Shown here: in pieces, positions 43,313 to 51,501 of the stretch
How positions within the stretch are numbered: the first letter of the stretch is position 1
Layout: each line of letters opens with the position of its first letter
Source of the DNA: Cytophagaceae bacterium
GTDB lineage: Bacteria > Bacteroidota > Bacteroidia > Cytophagales > Cytophagaceae
Direction of reading: 5' to 3'
NCBI GenBank assembly: GCA_021151805.1
Contig: JAGKWN010000004.1
Coordinates: 14,657 to 78,656 of the forward strand
Length of the DNA stretch: 64,000 bases
Notes under the pieces: model-generated
What the model saw: only the letters and a program-made list of their open reading frames with translations
Database searches by the model: none
What the model was told of the DNA's origin: nothing
Position numbers and translations under genes: made by a program

Positions 43313-45719
43313 TAATAAGGAATGGAGTACAAACTATGTATTCTCTACTGTCATCAATTGCTTTCTGAAGGAACATACCTGCTGGCATCAGTTCAATCAT
43401 GTGCCGCAGCACGACGAAGCGTTGTCGGCTTACATGCAGGCAACCGGCAATTTTGAATGGATCAAGATTAAGCTTGCTTCCTCTGAAAAAGAAATTTATT
43501 GTGCAGTAGATTATTTTTCTCCGACCGGCAGACATGTATACCGTTTCCCGATTGTAGCAAGAAATTCAAGAGAAGATGCGCTTAAATCTATTACACTGCA
43601 GGAGTTTGTGGCGTATGTTGAGCAGATCAACGATGCTGAAAATACAGTATTGTCAGCACGTGTAGAAGATAGCCGTTCAAATACTGAAACGTATCTGAAT
43701 CATGCTGCAGAAAAAGGTAAGCTGAAAAATATCCATAAACCGGTTCAGTCTTTTATTGAAGCGGAACAGTCTATATTACTGGGTCACCAGATGCACCCGG
43801 TTGCCAAAAGCCGCATGGGTTTCAATGAAAAAACATTGATCCAGTATTCACCTGAATGCAGTGAGTCTTTCCAATTGCATTATTTTCTGGCAGCGCCGCA
43901 TATTGTAAATGAGAAAAGTACTTTGTCAACACCAGTTTCAGAAATATTGAAAGAAACATTGTTGAATGACGCTGAAACGTCGCAAACTATCCGCGACCTG
44001 ATTAATAATAATACAGATACCATAATACCTTGTCACCCATGGGAAGCCATGCACCTGATGAATGATCCACAGGTACAGAAATTGTTAGTGAAAGGTGATT
44101 TGAAATACATCGGAGAAGCCGGTCCGTTTTTTACACCCACTTCTTCGGTACGCACGGTATACAGTAAAGATTTTCCATACATGTTTAAGTTTTCATTACA
44201 CGTTAAGATTACGAACTCCGAACGTGTGAATCTTGAGCGTGAATTATGGCGAGGATATGATATCAGCCGCCTGATGAATACAGCATGGGGTAAAAATCTT
44301 GCGGCTGATTATCCCCGACTGGAATTTGTTTCCGACCCTGGCTTCTTTATGGTCAAGGGCGAAGACGATAACTGGATTGAAGGCTTCAATACCGTCATAA
44401 GAATGAACTCTTTCTATAAAGAACAGGCAAACAGAAATGTTTCACTCATCGCTGCTCTATCACAGGACGGAATTTATAATGAACCTGCACGCATTAAAAA
44501 TATTATTGAAAACATTGCAACGAATACAGATATAACAACGGAAGAAGCCTCTGTAAACTGGATCCGGAAATATGTGCAGGTAAGTATTCTGCCATTGATA
44601 GGTATTTACAACCAATACGGTCTGGCTTGCGAAGCGCACCAGCAGAATGTGTTGCTGGAAATGGATTCGATTGGTTACCCGGAAAAATTATTGTTCCGCG
44701 ATAACCAGGGATATTTTTTCAGAGAAGGGAAAACAGATGAATTGCTTTCTCATGTCCCTGATCTGGCAGAACGTAGCATGTCTATTGTTCCTGAAGAAAT
44801 GATTCATCCTAAATATACTTATTACATTCTGTATAATAATATTTTTGGTTTGATCAATGCCTTTGGTGTTAACCGGTTGATTTCTGAATATACTTTACTG
44901 GATGTTGTTGCAGAAGAGCTCGAAGCGATCAAAGAACAAGATACTACTGGTTTTGTAGATTATATGTTGAATACGCGCGATTGGTATGTGAAGGGGAATC
45001 TGGTTACTACCATACGCAACATGGATGAAGCGCGTCAGCCGATTGAAAATCCTGCTGTATACAATGATTATCCGAATCCGTTTATGTACCGCTATTTCTG
45101 CAAAGGATTAATTAAACCTGAAACCAAAGATATTTTATATACAAAATATTTTCCTGAACAGGATCTTACTATAACGCTGCGTGCATTTGATATGTCTAAG
45201 GATTTAGCCATGCTGCATGAATGGTTTAACATGGAGCATACCAAAGCATTCTGGAAAATGGATGGTCCGATCCGTGAGCTGGAAGAGTTCTACATCATGC
45301 TGATGGATTCAGAACATTCACATTCATTTGTTGGTGAAATAAATGGTGAAGCTACTTTCACAATGGAACCTTACTGGCCAATGCGTGACAGTGTAGGGAA
45401 ATATTATGATGCACTGCCGACAGATTACGGCGCGCACTTATTGATCGCGCCGACAGATAAAAATAAAAAATGTACCATGCAGTTGATTCAGGTTGTAATG
45501 GAATACATTTTCAACCAGCCTGAAGTAGGTAAGTGTATTGGTGAAGCAGATGTGAACGCAAAGCCCATGCATATGCTGATCACTCGTGTAGGCTTTAAGT
45601 TTCAGAAGGTGTTGAACATGCCGCACAAAACAGCGAACCTTACTTTCTGTGAGCGCGAATGGTATAAAGAAAAATTTCCAAACGCAACTATTCTGGAAAC
45701 AGCTTCTGATCTGGTTTAA
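43290..45719 (+). CDS. IucA/IucC-family siderophore synthetase fused to a GNAT N-acyltransferase
   Basis: 809 residues from the ATG at 43290 (a TTG at 43284 is a less likely start), overlapping the decarboxylase gene. Residues 1 to about 600 form a NIS synthetase. Markers are GHQMHPVAKSRMGF, P-C-H-P-W-E-A, TPTSSVRTVYSKDFPYMFKF, HVKITNSERVNLERELWRG and Y-G-L-A-C-E-A-H-Q-Q-N-V-L-L. It would condense an amine or hydroxamate with a carboxylate, with ATP. Residues from about 625 on resemble IucB/RhbD acyltransferases: LAMLHEWFNMEHTKAFWKMD, GAHLLIAPTDKNKKCTMQLI and I-G-E-A-D-V-N-A-K-P-M-H-M-L. This half would acylate the N-hydroxyamine made by the monooxygenase. In many clusters the two activities are separate genes. 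Confidence 0.9.
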   Translation: MNTQVTINNKEWSTNYVFSTVINCFLKEHTCWHQFNHVPQHDEALSAYMQATGNFEWIKIKLASSEKEIYCAVDYFSPTGRHVYRFPIVARNSREDALKSITLQEFVAYVEQINDAENTVLSARVEDSRSNTETYLNHAAEKGKLKNIHKPVQSFIEAEQSILLGHQMHPVAKSRMGFNEKTLIQYSPECSESFQLHYFLAAPHIVNEKSTLSTPVSEILKETLLNDAETSQTIRDLINNNTDTIIPCHPWEAMHLMNDPQVQKLLVKGDLKYIGEAGPFFTPTSSVRTVYSKDFPYMFKFSLHVKITNSERVNLERELWRGYDISRLMNTAWGKNLAADYPRLEFVSDPGFFMVKGEDDNWIEGFNTVIRMNSFYKEQANRNVSLIAALSQDGIYNEPARIKNIIENIATNTDITTEEASVNWIRKYVQVSILPLIGIYNQYGLACEAHQQNVLLEMDSIGYPEKLLFRDNQGYFFREGKTDELLSHVPDLAERSMSIVPEEMIHPKYTYYILYNNIFGLINAFGVNRLISEYTLLDVVAEELEAIKEQDTTGFVDYMLNTRDWYVKGNLVTTIRNMDEARQPIENPAVYNDYPNPFMYRYFCKGLIKPETKDILYTKYFPEQDLTITLRAFDMSKDLAMLHEWFNMEHTKAFWKMDGPIRELEEFYIMLMDSEHSHSFVGEINGEATFTMEPYWPMRDSVGKYYDALPTDYGAHLLIAPTDKNKKCTMQLIQVVMEYIFNQPEVGKCIGEADVNAKPMHMLITRVGFKFQKVLNMPHKTANLTFCEREWYKEKFPNATILETASDLV

Positions 45720-45721
45720 TT

Positions 45722-47056
45722 ATGAGTACTGAAATCGTATATGATATTATTGGTGTAGGCATTGGTCCGTTTAACCTGGGCCTGGCTGCACTTACCCAAC
45801 CCATTGAAGGGTTGAACTGTTTGTTCATTGATCGTAAAAAAGAATTTAACTGGCATGCCGGTTTAATGTTTGATGATGCAACGCTGCAGGTACCGTTTAT
45901 GGCAGATCTTGTAACCATGGCAGATCCAAGCAGTCCGTTCAGCTTCCTGAATTATCTGAAAGAAGTGGATCGTTTGTATAAGTTTTATATCCGGGAAGAT
46001 TTTTTCATTCTCAGAAAAGAATATAATCTCTATTGTCAGTGGGTATTGAAACAACTTGATAATTGCCGTTTCTCTCAGGATGTGGTGAATATTGCTTTTG
46101 ATGAAACTGCTCAAGTATACAATCTTCTTGTTCAGAATACCATTACAGATGAAGCAAGCTGGTATACAACCAAAAAGATTGTGCTGGGTGTTGGTAATAC
46201 ACCGAACATGCCGGCATTTGTAAAGCCGGAACATAAGACTTATGTATGTCATGCTTCCGATTATCTGCTTCATAAAAAAGAATTTTCGGAACGGGATTCA
46301 ATAAGCGTTATCGGCTCCGGACAAAGTGCAGCAGAGATCTTTAACGATCTGTTGCAACAGAGAAGTGCAGGAAGTGAATTGAACTGGTACAGCCGTCCGG
46401 ATCGTTTCTTTCCTATGGAATATTCAAAGCTCACACTTGAACTTACTTCACCGGAGTATGTAGATCATTACCATGCACTGCCCGCTTCCAAACGCGAATC
46501 TATATTGAAGGGACAGAATTCTTTATACAAGGGAATTAATTATGACCTGATCAATAGTATTTACGATACACTTTACCAGCAGAGTGTTGATGAAGAAAAT
46601 ATGTCTGTTACGTTGTCGCCCTGTTCAGAATTACTGACCATTGAAGAAACAGCTGATAAGCGTATGCGTCTGCACTTCTATCATACCCAGCAGGAGCGGG
46701 GCTTTACCAAAGTAACCGATGCGGTTATTTTTGCAACCGGTTACAGCTATAGCATTCCCAAATGTCTGGATAATATCCGGTCATTGATTAATGTTACCGA
46801 AAACGGCAAATACCTGGCCGCTCGTAATTACTCTATTGATAAAGGTAAGAACAGCATCTTCATTCAGAACGGGGAGTTGAATACACATGGTTTTGTAACA
46901 CCCGATTTAGGTATGGGCGCATACCGCAATGCGATTATTATCAACACCATACTTGGGTACGAATATTATAAAGTTGAAAAACGAATTGCTTTTCAAAATT
47001 TTACTGCCACGCCTTTGGTGAGCGAAGTGTCAGAATTATTTACCAGTCCGAATTAA
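45722..47056 (+). CDS. Lysine/ornithine/diamine N-monooxygenase, siderophore synthesis
   Basis: A 444-residue flavoprotein of the IucD/PvdA/RhbE family. The FAD site is G-V-G-I-G-P-F-N-L-G-L-A-A (about 11-23), and W-H-A-G-L-M-F-D-D-A-T-L-Q-V-P-F follows as in IucD. The NADPH site is S-V-I-G-S-G-Q-S-A-A-E-I-F near 195-207, and the C-terminal D-A-V-I-F-A-T-G-Y-S-Y and HGFVTPDLGMGAYRNA segments complete the pattern. It hydroxylates the terminal amine of the diamine or amino acid, producing the hydroxylamine that is then acylated to a hydroxamate. Its start is 2 bp after the fusion gene stop, so translation is probably coupled. Confidence 0.93.
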   Translation: MSTEIVYDIIGVGIGPFNLGLAALTQPIEGLNCLFIDRKKEFNWHAGLMFDDATLQVPFMADLVTMADPSSPFSFLNYLKEVDRLYKFYIREDFFILRKEYNLYCQWVLKQLDNCRFSQDVVNIAFDETAQVYNLLVQNTITDEASWYTTKKIVLGVGNTPNMPAFVKPEHKTYVCHASDYLLHKKEFSERDSISVIGSGQSAAEIFNDLLQQRSAGSELNWYSRPDRFFPMEYSKLTLELTSPEYVDHYHALPASKRESILKGQNSLYKGINYDLINSIYDTLYQQSVDEENMSVTLSPCSELLTIEETADKRMRLHFYHTQQERGFTKVTDAVIFATGYSYSIPKCLDNIRSLINVTENGKYLAARNYSIDKGKNSIFIQNGELNTHGFVTPDLGMGAYRNAIIINTILGYEYYKVEKRIAFQNFTATPLVSEVSELFTSPN

Positions 47057-47141
47057 AAAATCATAAGCCCATTGTTTTTTGTTGTGATTATTCATTTGAG
47101 GTAATCACGCATAAACCTTGTGTCGAATTGCATATAACTCA

Positions 47142-48317
47142 ATGAACCGTACCATATTATTAATAATAGCTTTTCTGGCAGTCTTTGCAGAATCGCTGCT
47201 GGCACCTTATTATCCATTATACTTTGAACGTGTATTTCACATACACAATGCCAATACCATAGGTTGGTATATTGCTGCCTGCAGAATCATATTCATGGCC
47301 GCATATCCTGTCTGGGCTTTAATCAGTAAACGGTATTCATTGCGTGATATACTTGTATGTACACAAGGTATAGCAGGTTGTATATGCATTGCCTGCGCAT
47401 ATGCAACCAATTATACATTTTTTCTTGTGTTCTCTTTATTGATGTTTTTTTTCAAGGCAAGTTATTTACTGATCTATCCACATCTTATTCAAAATAGTAA
47501 AACACGCTATAAAGAAATTAGTTTGCTGGGTGTTATTTTGAATGTTGGCATGATCAATGCGGCTTTCGCAAGCAGCTGGTGGATCGCTGACTTTCAGATA
47601 CAATATCTCTTTTTTGTAATCGCTGCATTTGATTTTCTACAGATGATTTGTAGTTATTATTTTTTAACGCCAGACCAATCTGGTACGGCTTCTCAACAGA
47701 TTGGACGTAGTCAAAGTACAGATGTATCACTTCTCGTGCGCATCGGTGTGCTTACGTTGTTTTTGTATTTATTGTCTGCAACATTGCGACCTTTCTATAC
47801 AGAATTTATTTTGAATCAAATAGAATATACATTCAGTATTTTACAGGCTGGCTGTTTGTTTATTTTGCCAAGTGTATCCGTGATTATTTTTTATTTCATG
47901 TTCCGGAATGGAAATGCAGCCACTTCAAACACAAGTCTGTTACTTTTAACAGCTTTATTCGCAGGAAGTATATATGCGCAGCAGTATGCAATGCCTTTTA
48001 TCGTGCTTTGCCTGATCCGGATCGTATATGGATTTTTGTTATTTTATTTATGCGTGTATCTCGATATGACATTTTTTGCATCGGTAGAAAATGCGCATGC
48101 ATCTGTCTGGTACGGAATGATACATGGTATACAGAATATCGCCTGTCTGCTGGCTCCGCTCTATACCGGCTATCAGATAGAAGCAAATGGACTGGGTATA
48201 CAATTCAATATTGCATTTATATGCTCTTTAATATTTCTTTCTGTGATTATGATCACAAGTATTTCATTTAAAAGTAAACAACATAGTTATGAATCAATCC
48301 GTCAATTTAATAAGTAA
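47142..48317 (+). CDS. MFS transporter, probable siderophore exporter
   Basis: 391 residues from the ATG at 47142. An in-frame TTG at 47118 is less likely because the ATG starts directly with the first helix (MNRTILLIIAFLAVFAESLL). About twelve hydrophobic segments are visible. The loop after helix 2 contains V-W-A-L-I-S-K-R-Y-S-L-R-D-I-L, the MFS motif-A position. Its place inside a siderophore operon, between two biosynthetic genes, argues for export of the finished siderophore, though import or precursor transport cannot be excluded. Its end overlaps the next gene by 29 bp. Confidence 0.8.
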   Translation: MNRTILLIIAFLAVFAESLLAPYYPLYFERVFHIHNANTIGWYIAACRIIFMAAYPVWALISKRYSLRDILVCTQGIAGCICIACAYATNYTFFLVFSLLMFFFKASYLLIYPHLIQNSKTRYKEISLLGVILNVGMINAAFASSWWIADFQIQYLFFVIAAFDFLQMICSYYFLTPDQSGTASQQIGRSQSTDVSLLVRIGVLTLFLYLLSATLRPFYTEFILNQIEYTFSILQAGCLFILPSVSVIIFYFMFRNGNAATSNTSLLLLTALFAGSIYAQQYAMPFIVLCLIRIVYGFLLFYLCVYLDMTFFASVENAHASVWYGMIHGIQNIACLLAPLYTGYQIEANGLGIQFNIAFICSLIFLSVIMITSISFKSKQHSYESIRQFNK

Positions 48318-50100
48318 TGAGTTTCATACAGGAATCAAGCATCTTAAGAAGGATGTCTGGAATCTTGTAAACCGTAAACATATAACAAAAGTATTCGCAG
48401 AGTTTTTGCACGAATGCCTGATCGAACCTGTACAAACAAAGACAGATACAGCTTTGGTTCATTTTCGTTTGGCGACAGATACTCCGGAAGTATACTATAC
48501 ATTTTCCGGTGAGCACCGCGCCATGGATTACTGGCATCTTGATTCGCAGTCGGTTGTTAAGCATGTAAATGGGAAAGCGCAACCTGAACTGGATGTGATT
48601 CAGTTTTTTTTAGATATGAAAAGTACGTTAGGTATAAAACCATTGACACTTTCAAAATTCATTGAAGAGACATATAACACGTTGTATGCAGATGCATACA
48701 TTTTTTCTAAAGGGCGCATTGCTTCCAATCTATTGGTAGATGCACCTTATACCGTAATTGAGCATCAGATGGATGGCCATCCCTGGGCTACGGTGAATAA
48801 AGGTCGTATCGGTTTCAGTTATGAAGATTATTTAGATTTTGTTCCTGAAGCAAGCAGAAGAACCACATTGTTCTGGTTAGGTGTTCATAAAAGCAAGGCC
48901 TTGTATGCACATACAAAAGCATATGCATACGAGCGGTTAGTTCGTGAAGAGTTAGGAATGGATCTGCAGGAAGAATTCAATGCTATTCTTTTTTCAAACG
49001 ATGTTGATCCCAATGACTATTTATTTCTGCCGGTGCATGAGTGGCAATGGAAACACAAACTAACATTTTTGTTTGCAGGCGATATTGCTAATCAGTATAT
49101 CATTCCACTAGGGAAGGGCAATGACAATTATTCGCCGCAACAGTCTATTCGTACGTTTTTCAATACAGATAAACCTGAAAAACTATATGTGAAAACGGCG
49201 ATATCCATTTTAAATACCTCTGTATATAGAGGTTTGTCGCCGACAAAACTTTCTGTAGCGCCCTTTGTAACACAGTGGGTGAAAGATAAACTAATGTCAG
49301 ATCAGGTGCTGGCGAAGCTGGGTTTTACCTTGTTAGGTGAAGTGGCAACCGTTGGTTATAAGCACAATCATTACGAACAGATCGAAGGCGGTCCGTATCA
49401 TTACAAGGAATTGCTGGGAGCGATCTGGCGCGAGAGCGCGTCGAATTATCTGAATGAAGGAGAACGTATCATGACGATGGCTTCTTTATTGTATGTGGAT
49501 GAACAAGGAAAATCCTTTACGGCAGAGTTGATTCGTAAGTCAGGCCTTGAACCAGAGCAATGGTTGAAAACATATTTACGTTCCTACTTAACACCAATCC
49601 TGCATATTTTCTATCAGCATAAATTCTTCTTCAGTCCGCATGGAGAAAATACGATTTTAGTGATTCAGAATTATGTGCCGGTACGAATCATTATTAAAGA
49701 CTTCGTAGAAGAAATCGTACTTACTGAAGATGGTAAGAGAGAAGCACCGGAAGAAGCACGTGATATCTTAAGAGATATTGATGATGAATATGCAACGCTA
49801 TTTATTTTGTCAGGTGTGTTTGATGGGGTGTTTCGTTATTTGTCCAACATCTTCCATTCGTATGTTGGATTGGATGAAAAGATATTCTGGAAAAATGTTG
49901 CAGCTGTGATCAGTGATTATCAGCAAGCACATCCGGAACTGAAGGGGCGTTATGAAAAGTTTGATCTGTTTATTCCGGAGTTCATTCGTGTATGTATCAA
50001 CCGCGTTCGCTTATTAACGTACGGCTATTCAGAAGAAGCATCTATTCCGGTTCCGGAAGTTTGCGGCACATTGGTGAATCCGGCATTTGAAAATAAGTAG
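48289..50100 (+). CDS. IucA/IucC-family siderophore synthetase (stand-alone)
   Basis: A 603-residue NIS synthetase, the last gene of the operon, overlapping the MFS gene by 29 bp. Features are V-E-H-Q-type M-D-G-H-P-W-A-T-V-N-K-G-R-I-G-F, P-V-H-E-W-Q-W-K-H-K, S-P-Q-Q-S-I-R-T-F-F-N, LYVKTAISILNTSVYRGLSP and F-F-S-P-H-G-E-N-T-I-L-V followed by RIIIKDFVEEIVLTED. The last motifs hold the ATP and metal-binding residues. With the fusion enzyme it makes a two-synthetase pathway, as in aerobactin and rhizobactin, where the type-A enzyme acts on citrate and the type-C enzyme finishes the second amide. Which of the two is A or C here was not decided. A terminator and two repeat elements follow. Confidence 0.93.
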   Translation: MNQSVNLISNEFHTGIKHLKKDVWNLVNRKHITKVFAEFLHECLIEPVQTKTDTALVHFRLATDTPEVYYTFSGEHRAMDYWHLDSQSVVKHVNGKAQPELDVIQFFLDMKSTLGIKPLTLSKFIEETYNTLYADAYIFSKGRIASNLLVDAPYTVIEHQMDGHPWATVNKGRIGFSYEDYLDFVPEASRRTTLFWLGVHKSKALYAHTKAYAYERLVREELGMDLQEEFNAILFSNDVDPNDYLFLPVHEWQWKHKLTFLFAGDIANQYIIPLGKGNDNYSPQQSIRTFFNTDKPEKLYVKTAISILNTSVYRGLSPTKLSVAPFVTQWVKDKLMSDQVLAKLGFTLLGEVATVGYKHNHYEQIEGGPYHYKELLGAIWRESASNYLNEGERIMTMASLLYVDEQGKSFTAELIRKSGLEPEQWLKTYLRSYLTPILHIFYQHKFFFSPHGENTILVIQNYVPVRIIIKDFVEEIVLTEDGKREAPEEARDILRDIDDEYATLFILSGVFDGVFRYLSNIFHSYVGLDEKIFWKNVAAVISDYQQAHPELKGRYEKFDLFIPEFIRVCINRVRLLTYGYSEEASIPVPEVCGTLVNPAFENK

Positions 50101-50129
50101 GAATAAAAAAAAGTTTGCACTGGCGTGAC

Positions 50130-50256
50130 GCTCTTCGGAATTTGCAATTCCGAAGCCAGATTATAAGGATTTGTAATCCATATAAAAAAACATGGCTATT
50201 GTAAATCGCCTTTATTTGAGTTCGGTTCGCCGCGGCGAATGCAAATCCCGAACAGC
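50130..50256. repeat. Four-hairpin intergenic repeat element, copy 3 (variant)
   Basis: Stems tcggaatttgcaattccga, aaggatttgtaatcca (degenerate), a degenerate third unit (ggctattgtaaatcgcc) and an outer gttcgg/cccgaac stem whose inner part has been replaced by the palindrome ttcgccgcggcgaa. It follows the siderophore operon. Confidence 0.8.
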
Positions 50257-50268
50257 TGTACAGCTGTT

Positions 50269-50312
50269 AAATAAAAGAGCCGCGTTGAAATTTCAACGTG
50301 GCTCTTTTATTT
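50269..50312. terminator. Terminator palindrome after the siderophore operon
   Basis: Arms beginning aaataaaagagccgcgttga are complementary over about 22 bp with one G-T pair and essentially no loop beyond the central aatt. A T-run follows. It lies 169 bp after the last biosynthetic gene and before the next repeat. Confidence 0.8.
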
Positions 50313-50318
50313 CAACGC

Positions 50319-50434
50319 AGCTCTTCGGAATTTGCAATTCCGAAGCCAGATAGATGAAGATTTGTAATCCTTATTAAACATAGCGATTACAAATCGCTTT
50401 TATCTGAGTTCGGGATTACAAATCCCGAACAGCT
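50319..50434. repeat. Four-hairpin intergenic repeat element, copy 4
   Basis: Stems tcggaatttgcaattccga, agatttgtaatcctt (weakened), gcgattacaaatcgc and tcgggattacaaatcccga in the same order and orientation as copies 2 and 3. Copies 3 and 4 make the 379 bp between the siderophore operon and the quinone-reductase gene free of genes. Confidence 0.85.
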
Positions 50435-50479
50435 TGATCACATGTATTAAGTTTTTCTTTTTCATTCAAAACAGAAGGA

Positions 50480-51493
50480 CTAATATTCAATTACAATTTT
50501 TCCAATAGCCTTACCGCTCTCCAGCAGTGCATGGGCCAGTTTGAAGTTCTCTGTAGAGAATCCTTTTAACGGATATTTCAAAGTCGAGAATATTTTTTTC
50601 TCATCAATCAGCGTTGCAATTATTACCAGAATGTTGTGTTGTTCAATCATGTCTTCTGTTTCGAACATGGAACGGGTATACATCAACTCCCAGGAAAAAG
50701 TCACACTCTTATTTTTTAATTTATTCAGTGCTATTGGTTCAGATGAGCCGGTTATAGAACCTATATGTCCCTGCGGTTTGATTAGCTCAACCATGGCATC
50801 CCAATAGCCATTGGCATCAACAAAGTCCAGTATAAAGTCAACATACCTGAAGCCACTGTTGTGTACCTCGTTTACCAGGTTATTATGATTAAGTACATAA
50901 TCTGCACCGCATTGTTTGCACCATTCAATTGTTTCAGTTCGGGAGGCCGTTGCCAGCACGGTAAGCCCGGCAACTTGTTTGGCCAGCTGAATAGCGATAG
51001 AACCTACACCACCGGCTCCGCCAATGATCAGGATGGTTTTGTTCTTATCTTTTACAGGATGAATACGCAAACGGGTAAATAATATTTCCCATGCGGTTAA
51101 TGCTGTCAGAGGAAGGGCTGCAGCTTCCGAAGCAGAAATACTTTTGGGAGCAATGGCTACAATACGTTCATCGATCAGCTGATATTCCGCATTACAGCCG
51201 GGTTTGGTAAGATCACCTGCATAATATACTTTATCTCCCGGCTGAAATAATGTTACGGCCTCGCCAATGGATTCGACGGTGCCAACTGCATCCCAGCCGA
51301 TTATTTTTGGTTTTTCAAGATCGGTATTTTTTGCACTGTTTTGTCTGACTTTATAATCTACGGGGTTTACGGAAACAGCTTCAATTTTAACCAGCAGATT
51401 TTTGCCTGTAGCAACAGGTTTGGCTGTTTCAAATAAGATAAAACTGTTGTCGTCTGTAATAGGTAATGAAGTCTTAAATCCAATTGCTTTCAT
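50480..51493 (-). CDS. Quinone-oxidoreductase-like MDR-superfamily dehydrogenase
   Basis: A 337-residue medium-chain dehydrogenase/reductase. The GroES-like N-terminal domain has VEAVSVNPVDYKVRQNSAKN and I-I-G-W-D-A-V-G-T-V-E-S-I-G. The Rossmann domain has I-I-G-G-A-G-G-V-G-S-I-A-I-Q-L-A-K. The zinc-binding residues of true alcohol dehydrogenases are absent, which puts it near zeta-crystallin or quinone reductases that use NADPH. It is close to the ZADH-type reductases often annotated as zinc-binding dehydrogenases. It starts 8 bp after... on the same strand, the P-type ATPase gene lies immediately upstream of it across a 8 bp gap's distance on the map (51493 to 51502), so it is transcribed upstream-to-downstream after the ATPase gene. 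Substrate unknown. Confidence 0.88.
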   Translation of the reverse strand: MKAIGFKTSLPITDDNSFILFETAKPVATGKNLLVKIEAVSVNPVDYKVRQNSAKNTDLEKPKIIGWDAVGTVESIGEAVTLFQPGDKVYYAGDLTKPGCNAEYQLIDERIVAIAPKSISASEAAALPLTALTAWEILFTRLRIHPVKDKNKTILIIGGAGGVGSIAIQLAKQVAGLTVLATASRTETIEWCKQCGADYVLNHNNLVNEVHNSGFRYVDFILDFVDANGYWDAMVELIKPQGHIGSITGSSEPIALNKLKNKSVTFSWELMYTRSMFETEDMIEQHNILVIIATLIDEKKIFSTLKYPLKGFSTENFKLAHALLESGKAIGKIVIEY

Positions 51494-51501
51494 GGTTGAG
51501 G

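Noticed and set aside
34812..50434. Repeated short palindromes as a CRISPR array
   Set aside because: Copies are not regularly spaced, no unique spacers separate them, and no cas gene is present; they are multi-hairpin intergenic elements.
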